64,000 bases of DNA from Paenibacillus dauci (GTDB taxonomy: Bacteria > Bacillota > Bacilli > Paenibacillales > Paenibacillaceae): NCBI RefSeq assembly GCF_000971985.1, contig NZ_KQ040799.1, positions 372,001-436,000 of the forward strand. The letters run 5' to 3'. The notes beneath the pieces were generated by a model that saw nothing but the letters and a program-made list of their open reading frames with translations, was not told where the DNA came from and ran no database searches. The position numbers and the translations under genes were made by a program. Shown here in pieces: positions 8,695-17,735 of the stretch (its first letter is position 1; the number at the start of each line of letters is the position of its first letter).

Positions 8695-9675
8695 TTACTG
8701 GAAACCTACAACCGGATGAGGTACATAAGGTTCTTCCAGCTGGCGAATCTCTTCTTCGGTTAATTGGATATTCAGTGCAGCAACTGCATCTTCCAGATGA
8801 TTCAATTTGGTTGCGCCAACGATGGGTGCAGAGATCGGTTCTTTTTGCAGTACCCAGGCCAGAGCGATCTGCGCGCGCGGAACTCCCCGCTGCTCGGCAA
8901 TCTGTGCGACGCGCTCTACTACCTGACGATCGGCATCTGCTGTATTCGCATATAATCCCTGCCCAAATGTATCACTTTCAGAGCGGGCAGTCTCTGCTTC
9001 CCAATCGCGGGTCAATCTGCCTCGCGCCAGCGGACTCCATGGGATAACACCTACTCCTTCTGCTTTGCAGAGCGGCAGCATCTCCCTTTCTTCTTCCCGG
9101 TACAGCAGATTCACATAATTCTGCATCGATACAAAGGAAGCCCAGCCTTTACTTTTGGAAATATCCAGCGCCTTCATAAACTGCCATGCATACATGGAAG
9201 AAGCGCCAATATAACGGGCTTTGCCGGCACGTACAACATCATTGAGCGCTTCCAGTGTCTCTTCGATCGGTGTATTCGGGTCCCAGCGGTGAATCTGATA
9301 CAGATCCACATAGTCTGTTCCGAGCCGCTTGAGGCTATTATCAATCTCCGTCGTAATCACTTTACGGGATAATCCGCCGCCATTGGGGCCGGAGCGCATT
9401 TTACCATGAACTTTGGTGGCAATTACCACTTCATCACGATTGGCAAAATCCCGCAGAGCACGACCTACAATCTCTTCACTCGTACCATCCGAGTACACAT
9501 TGGCTGTATCAAAAAAGTTAATCCCTGCATCCAGCGCCTGCCGGATAAAAGGTCGACTCTCTTCTTCATTCAATGTCCACGGATGAGGTCCACGATCCGG
9601 TATTCCATAGCTCATACATCCCAGGCAAATCCGGGATACATCCAGCCCTGTACGTCCAAGCTTCACATAGTCCAT
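8695..9675 (-). CDS. yajO: Aldo/keto reductase, YajO type
   Basis: A 326-residue NADPH-dependent aldo/keto reductase. It follows E. coli YajO almost block for block: LGRTGLDVSRICLGCMSYG, NFFDTANVYSDG (catalytic Asp and Tyr), VVIATKV (Lys), YQIHRWDPNTPIEETLEALNDV (His) and the C-terminal PYVPHPVVGF. YajO has been linked to 1-deoxyxylulose-5-phosphate metabolism and thiamine; the native substrate here is unknown. The ATG at 9675 has AAGAGG seven bases upstream and gives the family N terminus; the open frame reaches 9729 but those residues are not conserved. Confidence 0.92.
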   Translation of the reverse strand: MDYVKLGRTGLDVSRICLGCMSYGIPDRGPHPWTLNEEESRPFIRQALDAGINFFDTANVYSDGTSEEIVGRALRDFANRDEVVIATKVHGKMRSGPNGGGLSRKVITTEIDNSLKRLGTDYVDLYQIHRWDPNTPIEETLEALNDVVRAGKARYIGASSMYAWQFMKALDISKSKGWASFVSMQNYVNLLYREEEREMLPLCKAEGVGVIPWSPLARGRLTRDWEAETARSESDTFGQGLYANTADADRQVVERVAQIAEQRGVPRAQIALAWVLQKEPISAPIVGATKLNHLEDAVAALNIQLTEEEIRQLEEPYVPHPVVGFQ

Positions 9676-9906
9676 TGCACTGCCTCTTTCCGCCATCTTC
9701 GGCATAGAATAGGATGGTTCCTCTTTCATCTTACCCCTTTTACCCGGATGTCCGTCAATTTTGTATATCGGATTTCTATAAAGTTCGCATACATGAACTG
9801 GTTATACGCCATCCTCTTCAGCAGCATGATACACCAGCTGATGGAATACAGCAGACCCCAGCGGCAAGAGACAGATCAGCATATCTGAAGCCGTATATCC
9901 AAAAAG

Positions 9907-9946
9907 CAAAAAGCCCTTTCCGGTGATCACACCGAAAAGGGCTTTG
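9907..9946 (-). terminator. Terminator of the six-repeat secreted protein gene
   Basis: AAAGCCCTTTTCGGTG and CACCGGAAAGGGCTTT form a near-perfect stem on the minus strand, ending in TTTTTGCTTTTTGG. It may also help end transcription from the plus strand. Confidence 0.88.
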
Positions 9947-9989
9947 AGAATAGACAAAATCATGTTCTGCCGAACGGCTATCCAATGAA

Positions 9990-12710
9990 TTATTGGATAT
10001 TCAGCTGTGCTTCACGGGAAGCAGTGGACAGTGCATTCACAGTCGCATCACGTCCATTGGCTACCGACAGCACGAATGCCTTGTAGGCTACGCCCTGACG
10101 AATTGAGGCACCATTCACATCCACATTGGATGTGCTGAATGCCCATTCGCTGTACGTAGATCCGGTTACTGTCTGAGAACGGGAACCGCTCAGACGGTTG
10201 GCATCCGCCAGGGTGAAACTATCCGCATTGGCGGAAGGCACCAGCATGATCGCGTAGGAACCAATAGCCGAGCTGTCAGATGGACGATTAAAGTTAACAC
10301 GGATCGCTCCAGCATTATTATCGGCCGTAGCCGTTACATTGGTCGGCGCTGCCACGTTCTTGTTAGTAATTACAAAATCATTGGAAGCGCTGGAAAGTGC
10401 ATTCACTGAACGAACCGAACCATCTGCTACCGTGAGTACAAACACGCGATAGCTCACATTTTTATCAATTGCATTGCCACTGTAGTCCTTGGCACCTGCA
10501 GGCAATGCCTGGGTAACTTTGGACGCGGTTTTGGCGACACGCGTATAGTTGGCAGAAGATACAGAATTGGCTGCGCTTAGCGTAAATCCGCTGCTCTGAT
10601 CATTACGCACCACGATCATCCGGTATTCAGAAATGCCGGTATCATTGGCAGGCGTAAAGCTCACTGTGATATCGGACGGATTGCTGTTCGCGCTGCTGTT
10701 GCTGGTTGTCAGGCTATTCACTACAGAGGCTGCTGTACTGCCGCCCAGTGTAATGGTACTCGAAGCGGAAGAGAGGGAATACGTATCCGAGGCATCACCG
10801 GAACCTACACTCAGGACGAATACACGATAAGCTACTCCGTTTTTGACCAGATCGCCATCGACATCACGCGCTCCGGAAGCCAGTACAATAACACGATTGG
10901 AGCCGTTTTTGCTGACCGAGGTGTAGTTGGAGCTGGATACCTTTTGAGCCTTGGTCTGGGTAAAGTTGCTGGAGTCGCCGGATTTGACGACCAGAATACG
11001 ATACTGGCTGACCAGATTTTCATCGCCGGATTTATTAAAGGAAACCTGCAGATCGCGTCCATCTCCATAATCGCTCACATCACTGACGCTGACACCATTG
11101 GTGCTGCCTACCGTTTTACTGCTTGATGTAAGTGTGATGGTCGAAGAAGCAGATGATAATGAATTGCTGTATGAACCTGTTCCTCTGGACATTACGAATA
11201 CGCGGTAGGATACATCATTTTTGATATTGTCACCATTGTTATCCTTGAGCGAAGAAGACAGAGTAACTTCACGATCGCTGCCTGTTTTGGATACATCCAT
11301 ATAACGACTGGAATTCAGCGCACTCGCTTTTTCCAGATCAAAGTCGCCGGAGTTTGTACTGCGGACAACGAAGACACGATAGCCGCTGATTCTGGACTCA
11401 TTGGAGATTTTGTCAAAGGAAACCTGCAGATCGCGCGCATCCCCATTATTGCCTACATCGGTAACTTTGGTAATAGATGGTGCATCGACCGCTTTGCCCA
11501 GTGTCAGCGAGTTGGAAGCTGCAGACAAGCCAAGGGTATCGCCGCCGCTGCTTACTGCCGTAACAAATACAGTATAGGAGATGCCTTCGGCTATTATTTT
11601 GCCATTGGTATCACGTGTGGAAGACTTGAGACGTACCGTATGATTGGAACCATCCTTGGTGACGCTGGTATAGTTGTCGCTGTTTACTTTGCCTGCTTCG
11701 GACAGGTTGAAGCTGCTTGCATTGCTGGAAGGAACGACAAAAATGCGGTAAGCGGATACTTTGCTCTCGTCCGACACTTTATTGAATGATACAGACAGAT
11801 CGCGTCCGTCTGCGTTATCCGCTACATCACTTGCTTTCACTTCTCCCGGTGTAGCGGATGCAGATACCGTACTACCCAGATTGGTGATTGTCTGTGCCAT
11901 AGTCAGTGCACTGGTATAGCCAGGATTGCCGACAGCCAGTATATAGACGCGGTAGCTGACATTTTTCTGGATCAGGGCACCATCCGTATCCCGTGATTGC
12001 GGCAGCAGGGTAATGGTGTAATTGCTGCTGCCTTTCGGTACGATCTGGTAATTGGCTGCAGGCACATTCTGTGCAGATGCCAGGTTAAAAGAATTGATAT
12101 TGCCAGATTTGACGACCAGAATACGATACTGGCTGACGGCAGACGCACTTGCAGATCCCGGGAAAGCGACCTGCAGATCACTGCCATTACCCTGCTGACC
12201 GATGACACTGGCATTGACATAGGCTACCGGCGATACCGAACCTGTCGATGGTGTAGTCGTAATTGGAGTCGTTCCTTTGCTTGTTGTAATACTGACGGTC
12301 TGTGTGGCCTTATTCCAGCCAACTTTGCTGCCCATTGCTTCGGTTACGAACCGCAGCGGAACCATTACTCTGCCTTTGATCACTTTGGCCGGCACATCCA
12401 TGGCGGTCAATTTGTCATTGATTGTGGCGCGGGTAGAACCCACAGGCAGTACAACAGTAGTCGTTCCTTTGACAGCTGTAACGGTTTTGGTGCTTTGTTT
12501 CCACAGTACTTTGGCGTCCAGTGCTTCAAAAACGCCACGCAGCGGAACCATTGTCCGTGATCCGGACATAACCGGTGCCTGATCGGTAACCAGCGGTACG
12601 CCATTCACGGTAATCTGGATCAGTTTTGCCGCTTCTGCAGATGGTGTATGTAACCCTCCACTAACTACTAGTGTTGCTGCCAACAACGCTGAACTGATTT
12701 GCTTTTTCAC
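9990..12710 (-). CDS. Secreted protein with a copper-amine-oxidase-N-like domain and six repeats
   Basis: A 906-residue exported protein. It starts at GTG 12710 (AGGGGA seven bases upstream) with a signal peptide ending near PSAEAA. Residues about 30-145 match the paired copper amine oxidase N-terminal ('stalk') fold common in Paenibacillus surface proteins, with twin motifs TMVPLRGVFEALDAKVLW and VMVPLRFVTEAMGSKVGW; despite the name this fold has no oxidase activity. After a Thr/Ser linker come six modules of about 115-125 residues, each with an SxYRI(F/L)VV strand, an N/S-x-Y segment and a VSYRVFVLSV-like strand, resembling fibronectin-III-like folds. No catalytic domain is visible; an adhesive or wall role is a guess. 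Confidence 0.85.
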   Translation of the reverse strand: MKKQISSALLAATLVVSGGLHTPSAEAAKLIQITVNGVPLVTDQAPVMSGSRTMVPLRGVFEALDAKVLWKQSTKTVTAVKGTTTVVLPVGSTRATINDKLTAMDVPAKVIKGRVMVPLRFVTEAMGSKVGWNKATQTVSITTSKGTTPITTTPSTGSVSPVAYVNASVIGQQGNGSDLQVAFPGSASASAVSQYRILVVKSGNINSFNLASAQNVPAANYQIVPKGSSNYTITLLPQSRDTDGALIQKNVSYRVYILAVGNPGYTSALTMAQTITNLGSTVSASATPGEVKASDVADNADGRDLSVSFNKVSDESKVSAYRIFVVPSSNASSFNLSEAGKVNSDNYTSVTKDGSNHTVRLKSSTRDTNGKIIAEGISYTVFVTAVSSGGDTLGLSAASNSLTLGKAVDAPSITKVTDVGNNGDARDLQVSFDKISNESRISGYRVFVVRSTNSGDFDLEKASALNSSRYMDVSKTGSDREVTLSSSLKDNNGDNIKNDVSYRVFVMSRGTGSYSNSLSSASSTITLTSSSKTVGSTNGVSVSDVSDYGDGRDLQVSFNKSGDENLVSQYRILVVKSGDSSNFTQTKAQKVSSSNYTSVSKNGSNRVIVLASGARDVDGDLVKNGVAYRVFVLSVGSGDASDTYSLSSASSTITLGGSTAASVVNSLTTSNSSANSNPSDITVSFTPANDTGISEYRMIVVRNDQSSGFTLSAANSVSSANYTRVAKTASKVTQALPAGAKDYSGNAIDKNVSYRVFVLTVADGSVRSVNALSSASNDFVITNKNVAAPTNVTATADNNAGAIRVNFNRPSDSSAIGSYAIMLVPSANADSFTLADANRLSGSRSQTVTGSTYSEWAFSTSNVDVNGASIRQGVAYKAFVLSVANGRDATVNALSTASREAQLNIQ
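10981..11012. repeat. 32-bp repeat, copy 1 (inside the six-repeat gene)
   Basis: The 32 bases at 10981-11012 are identical to those at 12106-12137. They encode the SQYRILVVKSG strand of repeat modules 4 and 1. Identity at DNA level points to recent duplication or gene conversion between modules. Confidence 0.9.
12106..12137. repeat. 32-bp repeat, copy 2 (inside the six-repeat gene)
   Basis: Second copy of the 32-bp identical segment, lying in repeat module 1. The other modules have diverged more at DNA level. Confidence 0.9.
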
Positions 12711-13047
12711 TTTGTCATCCCCTTGTCCCCTGATTAACTGTACTTGTTCCATTATCCCTGTCTATTAGACAGCCCCTATGCGGATAAAGTTACACGCCCG
12801 TTTATATTTTTATAGGCACGGGCAGCCGATTTTGTATGATCCATGATGTCGTATAACTTGAAATTCCCAACATTGTATCGCCTGGATTATGGAAATTATT
12901 CCTTTTTGTTTATTCCAGACTCTATGTACGTTACCATCTAATAAATGGCTGAACAACTCGATAATTGTTACAAATGGCAACAATTTATTCATTATCGGAA
13001 CAAGCCATGTATTTGTTTACAGGTTATGACAAGGAGGAAATTTGAGT
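12711..13047. other. Intergenic region with an inverted repeat
   Basis: This AT-rich stretch is upstream of the secreted-protein gene (minus). It contains AATTGTT (12963-12969) and AACAATT (12979-12985), a perfect 7-base dyad with a 9-base centre that could be an operator. I see no convincing promoter hexamers. Confidence 0.4.
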
Positions 13048-13113
13048 ATGCCAACAAGACGCTTTGGCAAAAAGCGTCTGAGACGGCAGTATCTGAAGAA
13101 AATCCGGCTGTGA
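13048..13113 (+). CDS. Candidate 21-residue very basic peptide
   Basis: An ATG at 13048 follows AAGGAGG with a spacing of ten and opens 21 codons; more than half of the residues are Arg or Lys (begins MPTRRFGKKRLRRQY). The frame contains a 9-bp DNA hairpin (AGACGCTTT / AAAGCGTCT, 13058-13079). The ribosome binding site is good, but the frame lies antisense to the end of the corA transcript and may be chance. Confidence 0.25.
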   Translation: MPTRRFGKKRLRRQYLKKIRL

Positions 13114-13121
13114 TGCCGGGC
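13095..13121 (-). terminator. Weak terminator after corA
   Basis: On the minus strand CCGGC-ATCACA-GCCGG is followed by ATTTTCTTC, 20 bases after the corA stop. The stem has only five strong pairs. Confidence 0.5.
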
Positions 13122-13139
13122 GGATATTTGTTCTGTATT

Positions 13140-14093
13140 TTATTTACGCAGATCCTTGTTTTTGTCGCGGCTCATATCCATATTAAGAATATCTCCGGTC
13201 AGGCCGGTGCTCCGCAGCCACAAATACGTAACCAGCGTCAGTCCGAAAATCAGACCGAGGGCTCCTGCATAACCCCACTTCCATTCCAGTTCGGGCATGT
13301 TTTTGAAATTCATTCCCCATATAGCACCCAGGGCTGTCATCGGCGTCAGCAGTACCGTAAATACGGTCAGTGTCTTCATGATCGTATTGGAGCGGTAATT
13401 GGCAATATTATCGTCCACTTTGAGCAAGGAATCGATCTCGTGTTCATAATTTTGCTGAAGCATACGAATACGTTTGAGATAGATGCTCAGAATCCGGTAG
13501 GTCTCCGAATGATCGATAATCTCGGGAAAGGTCTCTTCCACTCCATATTCAATCTCGCGAAGCGCTACAGTATGCAGATTCCAGCGGGTCAGCTGATTAC
13601 GAAGATCGATAATTTCGCGCAGCAGTCGGCTGCCGTTACTTTTTCTCATGCGTTCTTCAATATCCGTCAGATCCATTTCGATCTCGTCCATACGTGCAAA
13701 CAAAGCCCTGATAAAGGAATTCATAATAAACAGAAAGCCCTCTACCGGTCTGGACAGACCAGCGATGTGCCGATCCCATTCCTCGGGCTCCACCTGATGT
13801 ACCAGCCAGCTCATATCGCCTACGGTTACCAGCTTGTCACCGGCAATATAATAATGGAGCAGCCAGCTGTCATGAGGCTCATCTGTCAGCTTGACAGTGA
13901 GTGTACCGCTCATCGTATGGGTCCCCTCCAGATGAGAGCTTGTAGAGATATGATTATGACGGCACATCAGACTCTCTGATGCCCATTTCCGGATACGTTC
14001 ATCGAAATCAGGATGCTCGATCAAATGACTGCTATCCTGCTGACGAAACCATGTCCAGCCATGCTCCGATGGAATAACTTCAGCTTGTATCAT
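13140..14093 (-). CDS. corA: CorA-family magnesium/divalent cation transporter
   Basis: A 317-residue pentameric channel subunit of the CorA type. The large N-terminal cytoplasmic domain leads to a long helix with the usual charged pattern (DEIEMDLTDIEERMRKSN), then two C-terminal membrane helices. The pore signature is present as ALGAIWGMNFKNMPELEW, with GMN at the end of the first helix, and a basic tail follows the second helix. The ATG at 14093 follows GGAAGGGAA; an open frame extends to 14378 without conserved residues. The cation is most likely Mg2+ but Co2+ or Ni2+ cannot be excluded. Confidence 0.93.
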   Translation of the reverse strand: MIQAEVIPSEHGWTWFRQQDSSHLIEHPDFDERIRKWASESLMCRHNHISTSSHLEGTHTMSGTLTVKLTDEPHDSWLLHYYIAGDKLVTVGDMSWLVHQVEPEEWDRHIAGLSRPVEGFLFIMNSFIRALFARMDEIEMDLTDIEERMRKSNGSRLLREIIDLRNQLTRWNLHTVALREIEYGVEETFPEIIDHSETYRILSIYLKRIRMLQQNYEHEIDSLLKVDDNIANYRSNTIMKTLTVFTVLLTPMTALGAIWGMNFKNMPELEWKWGYAGALGLIFGLTLVTYLWLRSTGLTGDILNMDMSRDKNKDLRK

Positions 14094-14245
14094 GATATCA
14101 TTTCCCTTCCTGCAACTTCCCTTACTCTCATTACCCTGAACAGGCAGCAAGTGATTGATCTTTGGCTGGAACCTTTTTCTACTTATCTTTTCCCAGTTGC
14201 CGGATTTCCGTAAGCTGTATGCGGGTATGTATATAGATGGTAGTC

Positions 14246-14262
14246 CACAATCATATATTGTG
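14246..14262. promoter_or_regulatory. Palindrome upstream of the alpha-glucosidase gene
   Basis: CACAAT-CATAT-ATTGTG is a perfect dyad directly before the -35 hexamer of the putative malL promoter. Its position suits a transcription factor site; the protein is unknown. Confidence 0.45.
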
Positions 14263-14265
14263 CAA

Positions 14266-14293
14266 TTGAGATCATAGAACTCCAAAATAAACT
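14266..14293 (+). promoter_or_regulatory. Candidate sigma-A promoter of the alpha-glucosidase gene
   Basis: TTGAGA and TAAACT are 16 bases apart, 40 bases before the start codon. Confidence 0.5.
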
Positions 14294-14334
14294 TAAAATA
14301 GAAATCACTCTTACGCTGGAATAGGAGAACCGTC

Positions 14335-16071
14335 ATGAAGAAAATTATGAAACCGGAATTCTGGAAAGAAAGTGTCATTTACGAGATTTATCCGCGCAGC
14401 TTCAAAGATAGCAATAACGATGGAATCGGTGATATTCCCGGCATCCTGTCCCGCCTGGATTATCTGCAGGATCTGGGGGTCGATATTCTCTGGCTTACGC
14501 CAGTCTATCCGACCAGTAACGCCGATTATGGTTATGATATTACTGACTATTACGATATTAATCCCGAGTATGGCACGCTGGAAGAATGGAAACAGCTGCT
14601 GCATGAATTACATCAGCGCGATATGAGACTCATTATGGATCTGGTCATCAATCATACTTCGGATGAGCATCCGTGGTTCCAGGAGTCCCGTTCTTCCAGG
14701 GATAATCCGTACCGCGACTATTACTTCTGGCGAGACCCGGCACCGGATGGAGGTCCGCCGAATAACTGGACATCGTTTCTCGGAGATTCCATGTGGCAGC
14801 TGGACGAGCAGACCGGACAGTATTACCTGCACTCTTATGGAACCAAGCAGCCGGATCTGAATTGGGATAATCCCAGCGTCCGTCAGGATATGCATAAAGC
14901 CATGCGATACTGGCTGGATCTGGGCATTGATGGTTACCGGATCGATGCCGTCAACTCTATCTCCAAAGATACCCGTTTTCCGGATGCCAAGGACACAGAT
15001 AACATGCAGGCCAACTCCTCAGAATTCTACAAAAATGGCCCTCATATTCACGAATATCTGCATGAAATGTACAAGGAAGTCTTCTCGCACTATGATATTT
15101 TCACAACCGGCGAAGCTTCGGATGTCACGCTGGACGACGTCAAAGCCTACAGCAACCCTGCACGGGAAGAACTGAATATTATTCTGATGATCGAAGCTTC
15201 CAAAATATCCGATGATCCGCAGGACATGTGGAAAAGCAAACCGTGGGAGCTACATGAGCTCAAGGAAATTATCGCCAAGTGGCAAAAAGATCTGTACGGC
15301 GAAGGCTGGATGGGCATCTATCTGAGCAATCATGATCATCCCCGCTTGGTCTCGTACCTGGGTGACGAAGGCGAATACCGGGAAGAATCCGCGAAAATGC
15401 TGGGCATTTTCCTGCTGACATTGCGCGGTACACCGCATATTTATCAGGGAGACGAGATTGGAATGACCAATGCTACACATCTGCATACCATCGATGATGT
15501 TACCGAGCAGCAAGCGCAGGTATATTACAGAAAAATGGTGGAACAGTATAATGAAGATCCCGAAGTCATTATGGAGCGTATCCGCAACAAGGCAAGGGAC
15601 AATGCCCGTACCCCGATGCAGTGGGATAACAGTGAACATGCTGGATTCTCCCAGCATACACCATGGATTCCGGCTAATCCGAATGCTGCCGAGATCAATG
15701 TACAGGCCAATCAGGATAATCCTGACTCTATTCTGCACCTGTACCGCAAACTGATCCATATTCGCAAGGAAAGCTCTGCTCTTATGTATGGCAAATACGA
15801 TTGCATCATTTCGGAGCACAAGCAGATTTTTGCTTATACCCGGGAATGGGATGATGAACACTGGATGATTATCCTGAATTTCTCGCGCTCGGAAGCGGAA
15901 GTGCAGCTGGATCAGCATCTGGCGGATCGACTGAAAAATGCCGAGCTGATTATCGGCACTCATGGTACTCATTCCGAGCAGATTGCCGAGGAGGCAAGAG
16001 AGCATCGTACGGTAACATTGCAGCCGTATGAATCCCTGGTCTTCCGCGGCCTGTCCATTCTGGATAGCTAG
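14335..16071 (+). CDS. malL: GH13 alpha-glucosidase / oligo-1,6-glucosidase
   Basis: A 578-residue intracellular glycoside hydrolase of family 13 (subfamily 31 type) that releases glucose from short alpha-glucans such as isomaltose, maltose or sucrose. The conserved regions are present: DLVINHTSDEHPWF, DGYRIDAVN (nucleophile Asp204), TTGEAS (acid/base Glu260) and LSNHDHPR (Asp334). There is no signal peptide. The residue after the nucleophile is Ala205, where Val is linked to alpha-1,6 and Thr to alpha-1,4 preference, so specificity is open. The start is set by TAGGAG eight bases before the ATG. Confidence 0.94.
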   Translation: MKKIMKPEFWKESVIYEIYPRSFKDSNNDGIGDIPGILSRLDYLQDLGVDILWLTPVYPTSNADYGYDITDYYDINPEYGTLEEWKQLLHELHQRDMRLIMDLVINHTSDEHPWFQESRSSRDNPYRDYYFWRDPAPDGGPPNNWTSFLGDSMWQLDEQTGQYYLHSYGTKQPDLNWDNPSVRQDMHKAMRYWLDLGIDGYRIDAVNSISKDTRFPDAKDTDNMQANSSEFYKNGPHIHEYLHEMYKEVFSHYDIFTTGEASDVTLDDVKAYSNPAREELNIILMIEASKISDDPQDMWKSKPWELHELKEIIAKWQKDLYGEGWMGIYLSNHDHPRLVSYLGDEGEYREESAKMLGIFLLTLRGTPHIYQGDEIGMTNATHLHTIDDVTEQQAQVYYRKMVEQYNEDPEVIMERIRNKARDNARTPMQWDNSEHAGFSQHTPWIPANPNAAEINVQANQDNPDSILHLYRKLIHIRKESSALMYGKYDCIISEHKQIFAYTREWDDEHWMIILNFSRSEAEVQLDQHLADRLKNAELIIGTHGTHSEQIAEEAREHRTVTLQPYESLVFRGLSILDS

Positions 16072-16150
16072 TCTGTGCAGTTCCGATACTCCTGCGGATA
16101 TCCCTTCTATCCGAAGGGTCCTTATCACAATTGGACTATTCCGGTTCAAG

Positions 16151-16181
16151 AACCTGTCTGCTTCGGCAATGGCAGGTTTTT
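16151..16181 (+). terminator. Terminator of the alpha-glucosidase gene (UUCG loop)
   Basis: AACCTGTCTGC-TTCG-GCA-AT-GGCAGGTT is followed by TTT. The very stable UUCG tetraloop supports a real intrinsic terminator. Confidence 0.7.
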
Positions 16182-16218
16182 CGGCTGCATCCATTAGAGT
16201 TTTATTATCCATAAAATA

Positions 16219-16255
16219 AAAAAAGGCATTCCATCATCGACATGGAATGCCTTTT
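16219..16255. terminator. Bidirectional terminator
   Basis: AAAAGGCATTCCAT and ATGGAATGCCTTTT form a perfect stem with a 7-base loop, between the convergent malL and DUF445 genes. Confidence 0.9.
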
Positions 16256-16345
16256 GCTATGAAGATTTATTGGAAGTACCCATTGCAACCCGATGAGAAA
16301 TCATTGTTCTGGGCATCCGTGTTCTTTATCAAGTAAAGTCTGTCA

Positions 16346-17593
16346 TTAAGCAACCAGCAGCTGAATTACAGTCAGGATCAGACCAACGATAAATCCGCAG
16401 ATTGCGCCGTTTACACGAATCCACTGCAGATCATTGCCGACTTTCTCTTCCAGCATATGCACCAGTGTATCATTGTCCATCTGATCCAGATTTTCTTTGA
16501 CCAGCTGACCAAGACGATAATGGTTGCGTCCGACTAGACCGATAATTCCTTGCAGCAAGCGTTCTTCCCAGGCATTGATTTTCTCCTGGTCCTTGCTCAG
16601 GTCACGGATAATCGAGCGGTACATAATGAACAAATGACGTCCACCGCTGTCACGCTCACGCTCCAGCATACCGACGATCATACCGCGCAGTTCTTCCAGA
16701 CGCTCCATCATGAACACGTTAGCTGCCTCGCCTTCAAGCGTAGCCCGTGTCCAATCCTTGATCCGGTCCCAATTGTTCTCTTCATCCACGACCTGGAATA
16801 GCTGTACCCGCACCTCACGCAAAATGGATTCACGGTACTCGCTATCCTCCTGCTGCAGATTAGATACCGTCGACAGCAGAATGTTTTGCAAAATGCCGCC
16901 CAGGCTCTCTGCATTCATCATGCCGGCAAACGCCTGGAAAGCAAAACCTTTAAGACCGCCCAGGTTGATATTTTCCAGTTGTTCACTGGCAATTTCACCG
17001 AGCTTGTCCCGGCTTGCCGGGCGCAGTGCCCATTCATGCACCTGGGTCAGGATATGATCTAGCGCTTTCTCGTCATAACGTTCGTTCAGCGCATGGGTAA
17101 GCACCTTGTTGCCTGCTGCCTGAAGATCGGCTTTTTGGGCATAATCAGCCAGTCCGGAAGCGATAAAACGTGATACCGGCTCTAGCGGAATACGGCTGAT
17201 CGGCGGAATCACCAGATCGATCAGTTCGCGCCGGATGGTCTTTTTGCCCAGCTGACGCGTAATCGCAGATACCGCGAACGGGAATAATTTGAAATGACGA
17301 AGCTTCGCCTCGATACTCTCTTTGTTCAATAACTCATTCTCCATCGCCGAGATCAGCGAGCGGATAATCTTGTCCCGGTTACGTGTTAACAGGGATGTAT
17401 GCGGAATAGGCAGGCCCAGCGGATGACGGAACAGTGCAGTAACCGCGAACCAGTCCGCAATTCCTCCGACAAGTCCCGCTTCAAAGCCTCCCTGAATAAT
17501 CTTGACCAGCAGGGTGTCCGGCAAAAACAGTGTGATGATAAATCCAACTGCCATCACCGCCAGTGATATCCCCGCCAAATATCTGGAATTCAT
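16346..17593 (-). CDS. DUF445 family membrane protein
   Basis: A 415-residue protein with an N-terminal hydrophobic pair (about residues 5-27) next to the family hallmark GLVGGIADWFAVTALFRHPL, a long helical middle part and a C-terminal membrane helix (VNGAICGFIVGLILTVIQLL). This is the arrangement of DUF445 (YheB-like) proteins. Their function is unknown. The start ATG has GAAGGAGG upstream. The gene is monocistronic as far as can be seen. Confidence 0.88.
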   Translation of the reverse strand: MNSRYLAGISLAVMAVGFIITLFLPDTLLVKIIQGGFEAGLVGGIADWFAVTALFRHPLGLPIPHTSLLTRNRDKIIRSLISAMENELLNKESIEAKLRHFKLFPFAVSAITRQLGKKTIRRELIDLVIPPISRIPLEPVSRFIASGLADYAQKADLQAAGNKVLTHALNERYDEKALDHILTQVHEWALRPASRDKLGEIASEQLENINLGGLKGFAFQAFAGMMNAESLGGILQNILLSTVSNLQQEDSEYRESILREVRVQLFQVVDEENNWDRIKDWTRATLEGEAANVFMMERLEELRGMIVGMLERERDSGGRHLFIMYRSIIRDLSKDQEKINAWEERLLQGIIGLVGRNHYRLGQLVKENLDQMDNDTLVHMLEEKVGNDLQWIRVNGAICGFIVGLILTVIQLLVA

Positions 17594-17735
17594 AGACTTC
17601 CTCCTTCAACGCTTCATCCAGAACATGGATTCAATAGTAATAATATCTTGTGCTCAGGTTTATTCAGTATAGCATACAAAGCACAGCATATCATTTCACT
17701 AAAAGGAGAAAACGAAGCCATTTATTTCGTTGCTA

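Noticed and set aside
13021-13139. A possible riboswitch (cobalamin or c-di-GMP type) suspected from several small hairpins
   Set aside because: None of the conserved motifs of these riboswitch classes is present, and no suitable gene starts downstream on the plus strand.
12945-13979. A 344-codon open frame on the plus strand opposite corA
   Set aside because: It is antisense to a clear CorA gene, has no recognisable domains and no ribosome binding site.
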